A stretch of DNA of 64,000 bases, taken from Rhinopithecus roxellana (lineage: Eukaryota > Chordata > Mammalia > Primates > Cercopithecidae). The translations under genes were made by a program, and so were the position numbers. The notes under the pieces were generated by a model. It ran no database searches and was not told the origin of the DNA. It saw only the letters and a program-made list of their open reading frames with translations. This document shows positions 21,429-41,118 of this stretch, one piece after another; position 1 is the first letter of the stretch; each line of letters opens with the position of its first letter. Location of the stretch: the NCBI RefSeq assembly GCF_007565055.1, contig NC_044553.1:103515858-103579857 (forward strand), written 5' to 3'.

Positions 21429-21641
21429 GAAGGGTAACATTTTTAAAGAATTCATTCAGAATCACAACACAGATGTATTTCACTATTAATATGGAAAAAG
21501 TTCCAAGGCAAATGCCCAAGCTCTTCTTTCAAGTTTGTGTTGGGAAAGAAAGGAAAAAAGGAGTTTTTATTTCCCAGAAATTGTCCCTAGGGGAAAAAAG
21601 AAAAACTTGTAATTTATCTGTGGAATCAAAAATTCAATTCA

Positions 21642-22658
<1,017 letters not shown>

Positions 22659-22968
22659 ACTGGGCATGGTGGCTTATTCATGTAATCCCAGTACTTTGGG
22701 AGACCAATGTGAGAGGGTCGCTTGAGCACAGGAGTTCGACACCAGCCTGGATAATATAGCGAGACCTTGTTTCCACTACAAATAGAGGGGGAAAAAAAAA
22801 AAAAAAGCCAAGCATGGTGACACATGCCTGTGGTCCCAGCTACTCTGGAGGCTAAGATGGGAGAATTGGCTTGAGCCAAGGAGTTCAAGGTTGCAGCAAG
22901 CTCTGATGATGCCACTCCTGCCTAGACAGCAGAGTAAGACTGTCTCAAAAAAAGAAAAAGAGAAAAAA
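22659..22968 (+). mobile_element. Alu (J-like), sense
   Basis: actgggcatggtggcttatt, internal A-rich linker at 22791-22806, ends gactgtctcaaaaaaag. Confidence 0.9.
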
Positions 22969-24307
22969 GCTTCTCAGATGAAATGATACTTCAAGTATGA
23001 AGGAGTATGTCAGTAAGAAAGAGACACCAAGGACATTAGCAACATACAAAGACATGATGTGATGGTGAAAGAGAATGAAAATTTTAAGGAACATTATAAA
23101 ATTCTGAGTGATGGCAGCATGGGAGGACAGTAAAAGAAAATAAAGTCTTACTGAGTGGTAGATTGTAGGCAAGTCGTAAAGGCCTTGTGTGAGTTGTGTG
23201 ATAGTCTAAGGAATTTAAACTTCAGGGAACCAAGTCTGTCCAGTAATCAGGGAAACTCAGGAATTTGAATTGATGTTAATATTCAAACTATTTATTTTAC
23301 CACCATTGCTATTACACTGGATATTATTCAATATTGTTTCTTTCAAGTCCTTGATTCATGTGTAACAATAACTATAACTTAATCAAGAATCCTTGAAATA
23401 AATGTTTTTTTAAAAAATCTCTGGGAAGTATAAACTTGATTATTTATTTCTAAGTGAACTATAATTTATCTTTAATTTTTGTGAACTAGGGACTCTCCTA
23501 AGAAATTATCAAATACAACTACAGATGCAATTTTTAAAAAGTAATCCAGTTTAAAGCTATCTTTGAAAACAATTTTGTTTTTATGTTTATGATTTGAATA
23601 AGCACAAAATTATCTATTTGTATCAAGAACCAAATTTTTCATGCTGTGCAAATTGTGTTTTCTAGAAATGTTTCTATGTAAAAATTTTAATTTTACTCTT
23701 ATACTTTATTATAAAAGATACTGATTTGATTAGCATTCTCTTGCCAGAAACACATACTAGCCATGAGATTAAATCCTTTTGACTATGAATTACGTAAAAA
23801 TTTCTAAGGAAGACCATTGAGTGATTTAGAAAACTTTGTTAAAGAGTATGAAAGTAGGAATGATTTGTTCTTATAATTCAGCCTTATTAAGAAGAATGGC
23901 TCAGGATTGCCTAGAGATGTGCCCAAATATTGTTCCAAAAGTTTCTTTGAATTATTAATATTGAGTTATTTTCAATGTTTCCATTCAGTGAATTTCTCAA
24001 CCCTTGGTTTTGAGAACATAATGCTAATTAAGGTGTCTGCTGTTGTTTAATGCTATTCCATTGTAACTGCTAATAATAGCATTTTCCTGCTTTATATAAA
24101 AAAATTATATTTAAAATGTTGTGTGTGTTCTCTGATTTCTTTTCTTACAGCTTGCCAGTATTTGCCGTGCTGAAATGTTTTAATTTATAATTTCCTTCCT
24201 TTGTACCTTTTAGTTTTCTCTGTTGCTGCTTTTTCTGTGACACGAGCCTTTCATTATAGTCACTCTTCTTTTTTCCTTCCCCACTTCTTTCTTTTCCTTT
24301 TTTAAAG
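22969..24307. other. intron before the first exon; possible L2 remnant at 22970-23230
   Basis: 22970-23230 (gtaaaggccttgtgtgag, gaatttaaacttcagg) resembles antisense L2. The rest is unique and AT-rich, ending in the pyrimidine tract of the exon at 24308. Confidence 0.5.
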
Positions 24308-24448
24308 CCATGAGAAGCCGATCCATTGGTGAATGTGCTCTGCCATCGGCCTATATACGCAGTGCTAAAAGTGCTCCTGTTCTGATCCATACTTCCAAAC
24401 CCTTCTTGCCTGATATTGTTCTCACTCCCCTTTCTGATGAGCTTTCAG
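24308..24448 (+). CDS. RALGAPA1: RALGAPA1 exon (first in window): RSRSIGECALPS segment
   Basis: RalGAP alpha-1 is the catalytic subunit of the heterodimer with RALGAPB that switches off RalA and RalB; Akt phosphorylation inhibits it. The exon follows a long pyrimidine tract (24266-24303) and AG at 24306-24307, and ends CAG|GTAGTG. It starts with two bases that complete a codon, then reads 46 codons and leaves one base (phase 1). The peptide contains RSRSIGECALPS, SAKSAPVLIHTSKPF and LTPLSDEL, which I recognise from RALGAPA1. The arginine-flanked serines and a TP site suit a regulated disordered linker (inference). The ATG at 24310 is internal and not a start. The exon is flanked by a large upstream intron and a 10.1-kb downstream intron. 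Confidence 0.93.
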
Positions 24449-25114
24449 GTAGTGCCACCTCTGCTAATTTCTGCACCACCCTTTTCACTTTTTAATCCTC
24501 TGCTTTCAAATTTTGCTTAATCAAATAAACTCTTTAAAGTTAATTTCTTTGGGGGAGGTGTGGGAAACTGGGAAAATGATTGAGAAATCAACATTTTGAG
24601 TTATTTGAACTCTAATGCTGTCCTTGCAGTTCATTCTGGAAGTGCTAAGTTTAGTGCTGTGCCAATGTCCAGTATTTTTGGTTGTAAATGGCCATTTTTT
24701 TTTTTTTTTGCTCATGTTTTTTTCTTCCTCTCAGGTGGTTAAAAGAAGTAGTAGTATATATTTATATCATAGATGTCTTATAAAAGATGACTTAGAAAGA
24801 TAATCAGAGCACTGACTTTTAATTTCCCATTGTTTTGACTGACAATATGGTAAATCTTGAATAATTCATTCTGCATTGTCTATAGGAATGGAACTAAGTA
24901 AGGGCATTCAGTATTTGGGAAAAGTATATAATCTAAAAGTTGCTTTGGAATAAATCTTTGTATTTATGTTACATGTAATCATATATAGAATTCTAAGGAC
25001 TCACTCATTTTTAAACCATTCAGTGAAGCCCTGACTTCCAAGGAGCTTCAAAACCTGCTTAGCTTTCCAGTTCTGCCTCAGGTCCTTGGTTCTCCAGTAC
25101 TGAGATAGTCTGCT

Positions 25115-25390
25115 CTTTTATTAAACTTTAATTAACATGTAATAAAATGCATAGCTCCATAGACTCCTTTAATGAGTTTTGAAAATTGTACACACCCCTG
25201 TTAACCATCACTACAAACAAATTATAGAACATTTCCACTACCTCAGAAAGTTTCCCAGTGACTTTTTTGAGTCAGTCACCACGCACTGTTCCCTTCCACA
25301 CAATTATAACAGCTTTTTGCTGTTCATCACCATAGATCAGTTTTGTTTAAAAAAATTTTTTTGGCATAAATAAAATCATACAATGTGCAA
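25115..25390 (-). mobile_element. antisense old L1-like 3' end
   Basis: aatgagttttgaaaattgta, catcactacaaac, acatttccactacctcag and aaatcatacaatgtgc are in the order of an old L1 3' end on the minus strand. Confidence 0.5.
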
Positions 25391-26956
25391 ATTGTGCTAA
25401 CTCAAAGAAACCTACATGTTTTGTTAACTTTGGAACCATAATATAATTAATTTTAATGAAATTGGAGTTGATTTTTCAGTTTAATCGATGACAATAATAG
25501 AAAAATTGGCCTTAACTCGAACCTTAATATCCAGTAAGTATTGATGGATGATGAATGGATGTATTTCACACCAGTAAAATTAAGCAACCTGAATATTTTA
25601 AGCTACCAGTGCAGAAAATTAGTAAGATTTAAAACTATATAGATGTGATAATATAAATTTCAATAGATGGTAGAAAATGGCACACAATTTTGTTACATAT
25701 GATGCTTAGCTACAAATAAAGAATTAGAATATTTTTGTCTCTTTAGTTCTCCATTTAAGCACTGTACCTCCTTATGTAAGTAGCACAGATTTTGGCTGCT
25801 TACATCAAAGTATAATCTAGTTACTTAAGATGGCAAACAATGTTTCTGTTCTTAAAACTGAATTAGATACAGCTAAAAGAAACTCTGGGTTTTTTTGTAA
25901 ACTTCTCTTGGATACATTTTTTGCTCCTAGCTTTTATAAAAGACATACTTAGAACATTTAATGCAAACCATTCTTGACATGTTTAGAAAAATTAAAATGA
26001 GCTTTGGCCACTTCCATTATTATTTTATTCTATTCATTTATTTATGTTAAGTACAGAATTTGAATTCTCTCGGCCACTAATTCTTAAAAGTTTGATTGGA
26101 TTAGACATTCTGCTACTGTCTTAAAAAACTGTCAAAAGATTTATTTTTTTCTCCATACCTAAAAGGATTTACAGGATTTCTCATCTGCAACTTTTTGGCA
26201 AATATTCATGTTAAGTGCTAAAACATTTTTGAATAGCTAAAACAAAGATAAGGTTGTTCCTTTCAAAATATTTTAGAGTGGTGCCATACCCAGGATGAGA
26301 AGTTCTTATTTCAGAATTCTTGCTTTGCTGTAAATACATAATTCAGAAAGTTTACCTTTTTTATGCTTTTATGATTTAAACATTTATGAACACTGTTTGA
26401 AAGGAATTTTCTAAATGGCAGTTTTATTTGTTGTATTCCTTTTCCCCATCTGGGGTAATATGCTTTCTATGATAAATTTAAAGATTTAGATGATGTTGAG
26501 ACATCAGTCACTAAAACAAAACAAACTTTATATCTGATTATCAAAATAATGTTCATTTTAGAAAACATGGATTACAAGGAAAAGCATATGAAAAATATAC
26601 ATAATCCTCCAAAACCAGTGATAATTTATTGACAACTTCAGATGCTTTTACTGCCAGTTTTTTATGCTTGTGTACATTTAAAATATAAAAACTTAATTAC
26701 AGTTAGTTTTGAATTAAAAATCATTTTTTCTCTTAGAATTTGAAAGAGGCAAGGAACCTGCCACTTTAAAATAGCAGCAAAATCCCTCCTTTCCTGGTAA
26801 CTGACTTGTGAATGAAGTCAAGATTTTTCAAGCTGATGTAAATTTAGAATACTTTCCAGGAGATGCAAATCAGTGTATAGAGGAAAAGATTAAAGATTCA
26901 TAGTGCAAATCAACATATTAAAGACCCTTAGAAAACCTGTTAAAAAAACAAAACTG

Positions 26957-27066
26957 TTGGTCTGGCATGGTGGCTCACACCTGTAACCATCATTTTAGGA
27001 GGCCAAGGCGGACGAATCACGAGGTCGGGAGATCGAGACCATCCTGGCTAACGTGGTGAAACCCTG
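26957..27066 (+). mobile_element. Alu, sense, left arm only
   Basis: ggtctggcatggtggctcac to gtgaaaccctgtgtt, then abruptly different sequence with a repeated tgatatcctgtg (27072, 27088). Confidence 0.88.
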
Positions 27067-27959
27067 TGTTACTGATATCCTGTGATATTGATATCCTGTG
27101 CCGTTAAGGTTCCAGAGAGAACCAATATGAAAATTAAACAGGATTAATCTTACACCAGTTTACATTGTAGAAATCTAAATTATTGGATTGGTCTTTGCCT
27201 CTGCGATTCTTGGAGGCAAATTAAAGGCTTGGAGTTTGCTTCTTCAGGTGTTAGGTGTAGAGCGAAGAAGAGAGGAAGAGATAAGAGAAAATGTAGGGGT
27301 TATAAGAATAGAGATTTGTAAAAATAGTGCTAAATTAAAAAACAAAAATCACCAAAATCTTAGATCATCAACCAGTCATACTTTTTAATTGCTGATGTTT
27401 CTTCCAAGGTTTGAGAAAATTTTACTTTAGAATAGTTTAATGTAGAGAGAATTAATAAGAAAATGAACTGTATGAAGGGGAAAAAGTAAATGGTTTTTCA
27501 TGCTTTTGTAGCTCTCCCTCATGTGAATTAGCTTAAATGAACTCATAAAATATTTCCTGAGTGTATCTCTGAAATCAGGAATCGAGATTTCTTCAAGTAC
27601 TTCACCAAAAAAACCTCAATGAAACGACTCGTAGACAATCTACTTCTAGCTTATGGTTAGAAGTAGAATTTGTCAGAAAAATATTTTTCTGATACTTTCA
27701 GATAACAGGAGAGGTAAAAGGAAAGTCCTTTTAAATCCTTTTTTTTTTTTTTAATGTACTAAATCTATGAGAAAGGACTATCAGTTTTTTAAGTATTAAG
27801 TAGCCTACTTGGTTCCCAGCCCTTTTTTCCTCCTCCAGTGTTCTTGTTGTAACTGTCCATGCTACCTGCATTGTTGTAAGTATGATGCTATATGATAGAG
27901 CTTTACATACAGCTATAGACTAGCGTAGCTGAATAGTTGAGTATTCTTGAAGAGTTAAA

Positions 27960-28261
27960 TTTTTTTTTTTTTTTTTTTTTTTTTAATTTGCTCTGTTGCT
28001 TAGGCTGGAGTGCAGTGGTGAGAACATGACTCACTGCAGCCTTGACTTCCCTGCCTCAGCCTCCTATGTAGCTGGGATCATAGGCACATGCCACCACATC
28101 CGGCTAATTTTTTTATTTTTTTATAGAGACAGGGTCGTAACCCAGGGAATTTCTGAACATAAAGTTGCCCAGGCTGGTCTCAAATTCCTGGGCTCAAGTG
28201 ATTCTCCCCACATTGACCTCCCAAAAGGCTGGGATTACAGGCATGAACCACCACACCCAGC
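27960..28261 (-). mobile_element. Alu (J-like), antisense
   Basis: Poly-T of about 24, ttgctctgttgcttaggctg to accaccacacccagc. A 22-nt insertion interrupts the middle (gtaacccagggaatttctg...). Confidence 0.88.
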
Positions 28262-29120
28262 GCTTAAAGAGTTTTTCTTAAGTTCTGGGGACCAGTTTGA
28301 GGGCACTGTGTCAATGCACTGTTTCTTAACATCAGACTCATCTATAACAGCTTGAAAAATATGTATCAAATTTGATACAATATGTTGGCTTCCACAAACA
28401 TCTGATATAATTTATTCTGGTGTCTGGGCAAGTTCACTCCTTGGCCTTTCTCTCATTGGCCTTTGATAATCACTTATTTGATAATTACTGTGCTAGATTG
28501 TATACGTTTGGTAACCCAGCCTGACAGTCATTATTTTCTTGATAAATGGTTAAGAGAGAAGCCAGAAATCTGAATCATTATTCTTAAGCAAATTACTTTT
28601 ACTGCCAGAAGTAACACTTTAGTGAAAAAAGGGATATAAAAGAATATAAACATGGTAGGCAGCTTTATGTATACTCCCACAAATGTTTCTTATTATTTTC
28701 TAATCCAGTACTATGAGTTTCTCATCCTGAAATTAAGCTTACAGACCCAATTTCTTTCAACCAGTTCCCAAAACTTATTTGTCATTTTTGTTGCTATTGG
28801 ACTCTGGTCTATCTAGGCTGTAGTATGTAGACTGCTAATGTTGGGGACTGATCTCTTTTTATTAACAAAACTTTATTATTTGAATTGAGCTCCTTATACT
28901 TCTGTTCTGTGACTATCAACCAAAAATAAAATAGTATGTCTCACAGGCCTATCCTTTTCCTAAATTCTGCCCATTATGGAGAATTTTTCATCTCATCAAA
29001 AAAGTAGGCCCTTCTTTATACAATCAAGAATTTTTTCCTGTCATCAATGTACAATAGGATATTAATATTTTACAAATTTTTCACTTGTAATCTGCTGATT
29101 GTAGCATAATTCCAATTAGA

Positions 29121-29619
<499 letters not shown>

Positions 29620-30324
29620 TAAACATGACATTATATAGCATACTCATTAGCAAAACACTATACTTTTCTTAACATAAAAAATGTATTGGTAGTTTATGTT
29701 AAGAATTTTAAAATCAGGAAAACAATATTAGAATAAAAGAGAAGATAGTCGACTGGGCTAAATTTTAGTGGTTTAAATGAAAACTATTGAGCTTGATTTG
29801 TTGCTTTTAAGTCTTTTCATATGATTACAATAATGTAAAAATTGCTTTGAATTACCTACAAATTGAACATCTAATCTTAAAAAGATAGAACTTTAATAAC
29901 CTCCTTTAATAATATTTGAAAATAGATGCTCTATAGTTTGTTTTTTTTGCTCTATAGTTTTTACTTACCTTGAAGTACATTGCCGTTGTTGCCCAAATAG
30001 ACAAAAACGTAGGTAATTAGCAGAAAAAAACTGAGTTTCAAAATGGCATCAATTTCTATGTAAACTAGTTTAAATGATATTACGAATTCAGGAACCATAA
30101 AAATATTACTGATAGCTAACATTCGTGCTTAATCAGTAAAATAATTTAACTTTAATAAAGGGGATTTTGGCACTTGATTCTATGCATCATTTCAGAAATT
30201 ATTAAAATTTTCTAGTGATATGGTAGTATTTTAACTGAAGACGTTTTTTTGTGAGTAACTAACTTGCTTTTTACCAATAAGCAGCTACTTTTTTTTTTTT
30301 TTTTTTAAGGCAAGCTTTTCTTCT

Positions 30325-30425
30325 ACCAGTATTTATTAAGCCCATTCTATATGACAGGTCCTCTTTCAAGCGATAGAGATGTTGCAATGAACAAAACCAA
30401 AATCCTCAAGAAACTTAAATCTAGA
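30325..30425 (-). mobile_element. antisense L2 fragment
   Basis: agtatttattaagcccattc, gttgcaatgaacaaaacc and caagaaacttaaatctag fit the reverse complement of the L2 3' end. Confidence 0.65.
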
Positions 30426-31424
30426 GGAAAGGAGTACTTTTTTCTTAACGTTTTATAAGCTGGTAGTACACTTTAATGTACAGCTTTTCTTTCAAACTAA
30501 CAAAGGAAACTTTTTGAACGAAATGTTTCCTGGGAAAAAACCAGTTTTTAAATCTGGAAATAATTGACACACTTTAATGCTAAACAGTATTAAGGAAACC
30601 CAGAGATAAAACTTGACATTTCTGTAACTTTATAGGCTATACGGGAAGCATTTTCTCAATGTTCAAAAGCAGTTTTTGTAAATCACTTGAAAACAACATT
30701 TTTATTGTTTCACTCATTAAATGGTTTCTAATGCTTTAGATTAACATTTAACTGAAAAGACTATACTTTCAAGCATAGTTTCTAAGGTGTGTTACTAGAG
30801 GAGTTTCTCTGAACATGTGAGCACTGGAATACGGGAAGAGTGTGTGCAGTGTTCTCTTAGTGTGAAACTGCACCCGGCCTACACTAATTTTTAAAATTTT
30901 TAATTTTAATTTCCCTCTTAAGCTTTGGTGTTGCTTTGCTGCAACTGCCATTTGCCTTGAGTGATCATTCTTCTCTTCCTCCAGGAGAGTAAGAGAACAC
31001 AGTCAGTTTCCCTTAAGAAAAAGAAAAGAAAGAGAAAAAATATATAAAATTTTATTTAAAAGCTTTCATTTTTAAGTTAAAATATAAGCAGCATAATTAA
31101 ATTGTTTTGAGGGCATTTTTATTTAAACCTGATGCCACCATGATTTTTAACAATTCAATACAAAGTTTTTTTTGTTGTTTCCTTCTGTATAATTTACTAA
31201 CATTTGTTTTAGTTAGATTTTTATTTCTAACATTCTTAGCTTTATAGAGATAAATCACTATGCTGCTCTATGGGTTTTTTAAAATTCATTTTGTTTATAT
31301 TGAGATATAACCAAAGCCTGGCTTTATGGTTTCTTAATAATGCAATTAATTTTTACCAAGTTTTATTTAAAAATTAATAAATTATTTCATGAGTACAAAA
31401 CATATATGATGTATTATTCAACAG

Positions 31425-31640
31425 ATTAAGAGTAAAGATTAATTTCTGCCTTACTTTTACACCACAGCTCCTCACTTTGTAGCTGTGTAACTTTGGGTAA
31501 GTCACTTAAACAGTTTCTTCATTTATAAAATAGGCGTAGCACCTACTTCATGGGGTTGTTGTGAGGATTACATGAATGATACGTCAGATGCTTACAAAAA
31601 CACCTGGCTTATGGAAAATACTATGTATAGTTTAGTTATT
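31425..31640 (+). mobile_element. MIR, sense
   Basis: tagctgtgtaactttgggta, agtttcttcatttataaaat and gttgttgtgaggattacatg are the MIR core. Confidence 0.82.
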
Positions 31641-33452
31641 ATTTAGTCTTTTTTCTCAGTAAAGTTCAGCTGTAATGTATTTGTTCAACTAATGTAAGGC
31701 TTGTTAGAGTCAATTATGCTTAATTCAGGTGCCATTTGTATTGACATAACATATCCCTCTTGATCTGAATTTAGCATGAAGTTGATTCCATGTCAGTGTT
31801 ATTTTCTTCTTTGATTTTATGTAATTAGTATTGTTATGTGCCATGAAAGAACTGTATTTAAAACTTAAGACTTTTAAAACATTGTTTAAATTTAAATTCT
31901 CCAATACTACAATATTGGTAGAAAAAATCCGGTTACTTTTTTTTTTTAAAGCTGTTTCCCTCTTAAGCTTGCATAGAAGTTTTATATACTCATATATGGT
32001 AACAGAGTTTTAGGGAAAAAAAATAGGCTGAAATACTGGTTAAGTTTTCTAATATGCAAGATGTGAGGGCTGAGTTTGGGAAGGAATTCCTAAACACAGA
32101 ACATCGTAATAATTTTTCCTGGCTTCTTTAGAATGGAAAAATTGTGAAATATCGATAAAAGAAATTAAAAATTAAAACTAATATTTTACTTTTTCTGACA
32201 TTCATGTATTTGTTAGCATCATAATGTTTTTATGATTCTAATCTTTTGAAATCTTGATTTTGACCTTTGGTAAAATTAATTCCAAGCTATAAAATTTGTA
32301 AGAATTCTTATAGAACAGCTATACAGTCTTTATCCTTTGCTGAGTTCTTTAAATTTCTTTCCACACAATATTCTAGAGTGCATGCTGAATATAATCTCTG
32401 TCATTGAGGCAGAAGTTCTTATGATCCCTTATGGCAGATGTAAAAAACTGAAATATTTATGTTTGTCAAGATGCACAGATATGAGTTAGTTATCTGCTGT
32501 ATTAAACACTTAATGAGTATAAGTGCATCAAAGTGAAGTTTGTAAGCAAATGTTTCACTTTTCATTTAGAAAAATTTCTGAATGGAGTGCATGAGGAAGA
32601 AAAACAATGTCATTTTTTAAAGTTGCACATCCCCTCAGTTTAAGGACAAAAAGTTAATTGTTTCAGCTTCAGAAGATACTATATATTTAACCTATGTTGA
32701 GAGCCTACTAGTGTATCACCAGGAATATACTAGAATCTTGGCATAATACAAACCTCTGTTGATCTCAATTTAGTATAAAGTAGGTCCGTTTGGACCTCAT
32801 ACAAAGAGGGTGATATAAATGAAATTGCAGAAGGACTAGCCTTTTTCAGCCATAGTAGCCTGGATCCCAAAAATACTTTGTATGACTATCTCCATTTTAT
32901 AAATGAGGAAACTAGTCTCAAAGTCTAGAATAAGAATCAACAAATTACTTTGTAATCTTGGACAAGTCACTGCTTTGCCTCTGGATCTAAATTTTCTCAT
33001 TTGATTGTTCAGTTATAGTTCTGTTTCATTTAACTTTTCTGCAAGAAGCCTGATAAGTAGCAACAGCTGACTTTTTGACTCTGTCCTTTCTTCATTATAT
33101 TTTGCTGACTTCTGAAAACAATCTTTTTGTTGTTGTTATTTCTAGGTAACTTACAGACCATGATGAATTCATAGACATTGTATTTTGCTTTCGAAATTCC
33201 TGTTGAGAATTTGTATATACCTGAACAGTTAAATGGTTATTTCTTCCTGTAATTTTCAATTTCATAAATATTTTTGAGGGTTACCATAAACTTAACACGA
33301 AAGGCAGTGAAAATAATGCAGTGATATGCAACACTAAGCCTGTGTCTCAAACTTTTTTTTTATTGTAAATTTGATAAAGTAATTTAACCTCTCTGGGCTT
33401 TAATTTTCTCATCTGTGAGATAGTTAAATTACATAAAGAATCATCCATAATT

Positions 33453-33744
33453 CTTTTTTTTTTTTGAGACGGCATTTTGCTCTTGTTGCCCAGGCTGGAG
33501 TGCAATGGTGTGATCCAGCTCACCACAACCTCCGCCTCCCAGATTCAAGCAATTCTCCTGCCTCAGCCTCCCGAGTAGCTGGGATTACAGGCAGGCACCA
33601 CCACGCCCAGCTAGTTTTGTATTTTTAGTAGAGATGGGGTTTCTCCATGTTGGTCAGGCTGGTCTTGAACTCCCGACCTCAGGTGATCTGCCCACCTCAG
33701 CCTCCCAAAGTGCTGGGATTTTGGTGTGAGCCACCATGCCCAGC
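33453..33744 (-). mobile_element. Alu, antisense
   Basis: Poly-T, gagacggcattttgctcttg to gccaccatgcccagcc; ataattctt repeats on both sides. Confidence 0.93.
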
Positions 33745-34443
33745 CTATAATTCTTAAAAGGAGATGTACGAAGCCAGAGATACAGTTTTTAGAGCTTGAT
33801 GGTTGTTTAATGGAAAGGGCCAGTAACAGGCAGGTAAAGTTTCTTCCTAGCAGATTTAAGTGGTGGTTTTGCCAAAAACAAAAGAATACAATTGATTTTT
33901 TAAAAAAATATATTGACTTTATTTGATGTCAGTAAATAAGATTTTAATACTGTAATAAAGTAAAACAGCTTGGGAGAACAGTTTCCTGACAAAGAGAACT
34001 TTAAGAAAAGGGTAGAGAGTTTATTTCTAATATGTAATCAAACAGAGGAGCAAAATTTGAAGAAAAGATGCCTCTTACGTTTTTGGGAAGGAAGCTGGAG
34101 GATTTATTAGACCCTATAAGAGTCTATAGTGGGATACTTGGATTGGCTTTCTGTGTTAAGGTGTATTTTTTCTGCTTGGAACTTAAATAAGTAGGAAAAA
34201 TTTAATGGCATTTGAGTTACTTGATTTATTGGCACAGCTCTATCTTTATCTGCACTTCCAAATGTTTCATCATCTCACTGTTTCTATGCATGTTAACATT
34301 TTAAAATGTGTTTTGGTAGTTTTCTAATTCATTGACACTACATGCTATATTGGCTTGTGCCCATTATTTTTCTAAAAAAACAGATTTGTATTTTGATTTT
34401 TTTTCATTGAGCTTACAAAAACCCAGATTTTTTTTTATTTTAA

Positions 34444-38000
<3,557 letters not shown>

Positions 38001-38344
38001 TAGAAAAACTAACAGATATGTACCTTTTTACATATATGCCAATTTATATATGGGAATTCTTATTCAAAATAACCTTTCCTCAAAATATAACCCTTTTTAT
38101 GAATTAAGATTTTTGAATTACATTTTTATAATATTTTTTATCTAAAGACATAAAATAAACAGCCTCATAATTTTCACCAGGGTGAAAGATCAGACAAGTA
38201 CCTGTGCACAAGTACACAGGTATAAGCAGCTACCTTCCTAGTCTCCCCTTTTTTTGTCTTTGCTCATAGGTTACCCTGGTGCCAGCTGCCAGCCCTCAAT
38301 GGGAAAGATAGCAATGGAGGTCTTCTGTCCCAGCTCCCATAGTT

Positions 38345-38396
38345 ACATAAATAAATAAATACATACATACATACATACATACATACATAAATAAAA
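38345..38396. repeat. tetranucleotide microsatellite (ATAA)n(ATAC)n(ATAA)n
   Basis: Seven or so ATAC units flanked by ATAA units. Confidence 0.95.
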
Positions 38397-38645
38397 TTTA
38401 ATATATAATTTAAAATAAAAATACATATATAATTTTTATTTTTGTTTCAAGATCTGTTTGTGAACAAGCTCCCATTAGTTTTGCCAGCATAAATATTGCT
38501 TAACCATTTTAGATAACTTTGGAAGAGACTTAAAAGTTATCTTTATCTTGAATGTTAGGATTATGGCAACATGAAAGCAGAGGCTCTTTTATCTCTAATA
38601 ATGCATAATTGTTAGGAAAGAGTAAATACATGTGGAATTGCTTTC

Positions 38646-38920
38646 CTTTTGAGATGGAATCTCGCTTGTCTCCCAGGGTGGAGTGCAGTGCTCACTGCAG
38701 CCTCTGTCTCCTGGGTTCCAGCAATTCTCCTGCCTCAGCCCCCTGAGTAGCTAGGATTGCAGGTGCACACCACCATGCCTGGCTAATTTTTCTATTTTTA
38801 GTAGAGACAGGGTTTCACCATGTTGGCCAGGCTGGTCTCGAACTCCTCACCGCAGGTGATCTGCCCACCTCAGCCTCCCAAAGTGCTGGCATTACTGGAG
38901 TGAGCCACTGCACCGGACCT
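38646..38920 (-). mobile_element. Alu, antisense
   Basis: gagatggaatctcgcttgtc to ccactgcaccggacc. A short deletion removes text near gtgcagtgctcactgc; tggaattgctttt flanks both ends. Confidence 0.9.
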
Positions 38921-39360
38921 GGAATTGCTTTTTTTAAATTGTCATATTTCTTTGAGTTTGACCTCTCTGTAACTCCATTATATAGCCCCTCCTTTTTTTT
39001 CTTTTTAGGCTTACTTTTTCTCCCTTGAGTGGATAAAAATCATTGAATGACATATTTGCTGTCATTCTTTCCACTCTCTCACTGTCTTTTTTGTTTGCTG
39101 CTTTTTTTCTACTTAAATTCTCTTTCTGCTGTTTTAATTTATATTCACTGCATGGATCCTACTGAGGCTTAAGAGTCGTAGACCCAGCATCATATGATAT
39201 TTGGGTCTTTAGGCAGGCCAACAATAGGTCAGACTCTAGCTCCATTCAGTTACATAGATTATTTGGTGAGTGTGTTCTCCACTCCTACTTCAGCCTCTAA
39301 ATCTCAGCATGTATTATGATGTTTTGGAAATTAAAAGTTTCAGATGCTTGAAGAGAATAA

Positions 39361-39364
<4 letters not shown>

Positions 39365-39398
<34 letters not shown>

Positions 39399-39690
39399 TG
39401 AGACGGAGTCTTGCTCTGTCGCCTGGGCTGGAGTGCAGTGGCCGGATCTCAGCTCACTGCAAGCTCTGCCCGCGAGTTTACACCATTCTCCTGCCTCAGC
39501 CTCCGGAGTAGCTGGGACTACAGGCGCCCGCCACCTCACCCGGCTAGTTTTTTTTTTGTATTTTTTTTTTTTAGTAGAGACGGGGTTTCACCGTGTTAGC
39601 CAGGATGGTCTCGATCTCCTGACCTCGTGATCCGCCCGTCTCGGCCTCCCAAAGTGCTGGGATTACAGGCTTGAGCCACCGCGCCCGGCC
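39365..39690 (-). mobile_element. Alu, antisense, young AluYR-like
   Basis: Poly-T of 33, gagacggagtcttgctctgt, gtggccggatctcagctc, gccacctcacccggctag. It ends only 41 nt before the exon at 39732. AAAACTTTTTT flanks both sides. Confidence 0.94.
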
Positions 39691-39731
39691 AAAACTTTTT
39701 TTTAATGGTAAAATATTTCTTGAATTTTTAG

Positions 39732-41118
<1,387 letters not shown>

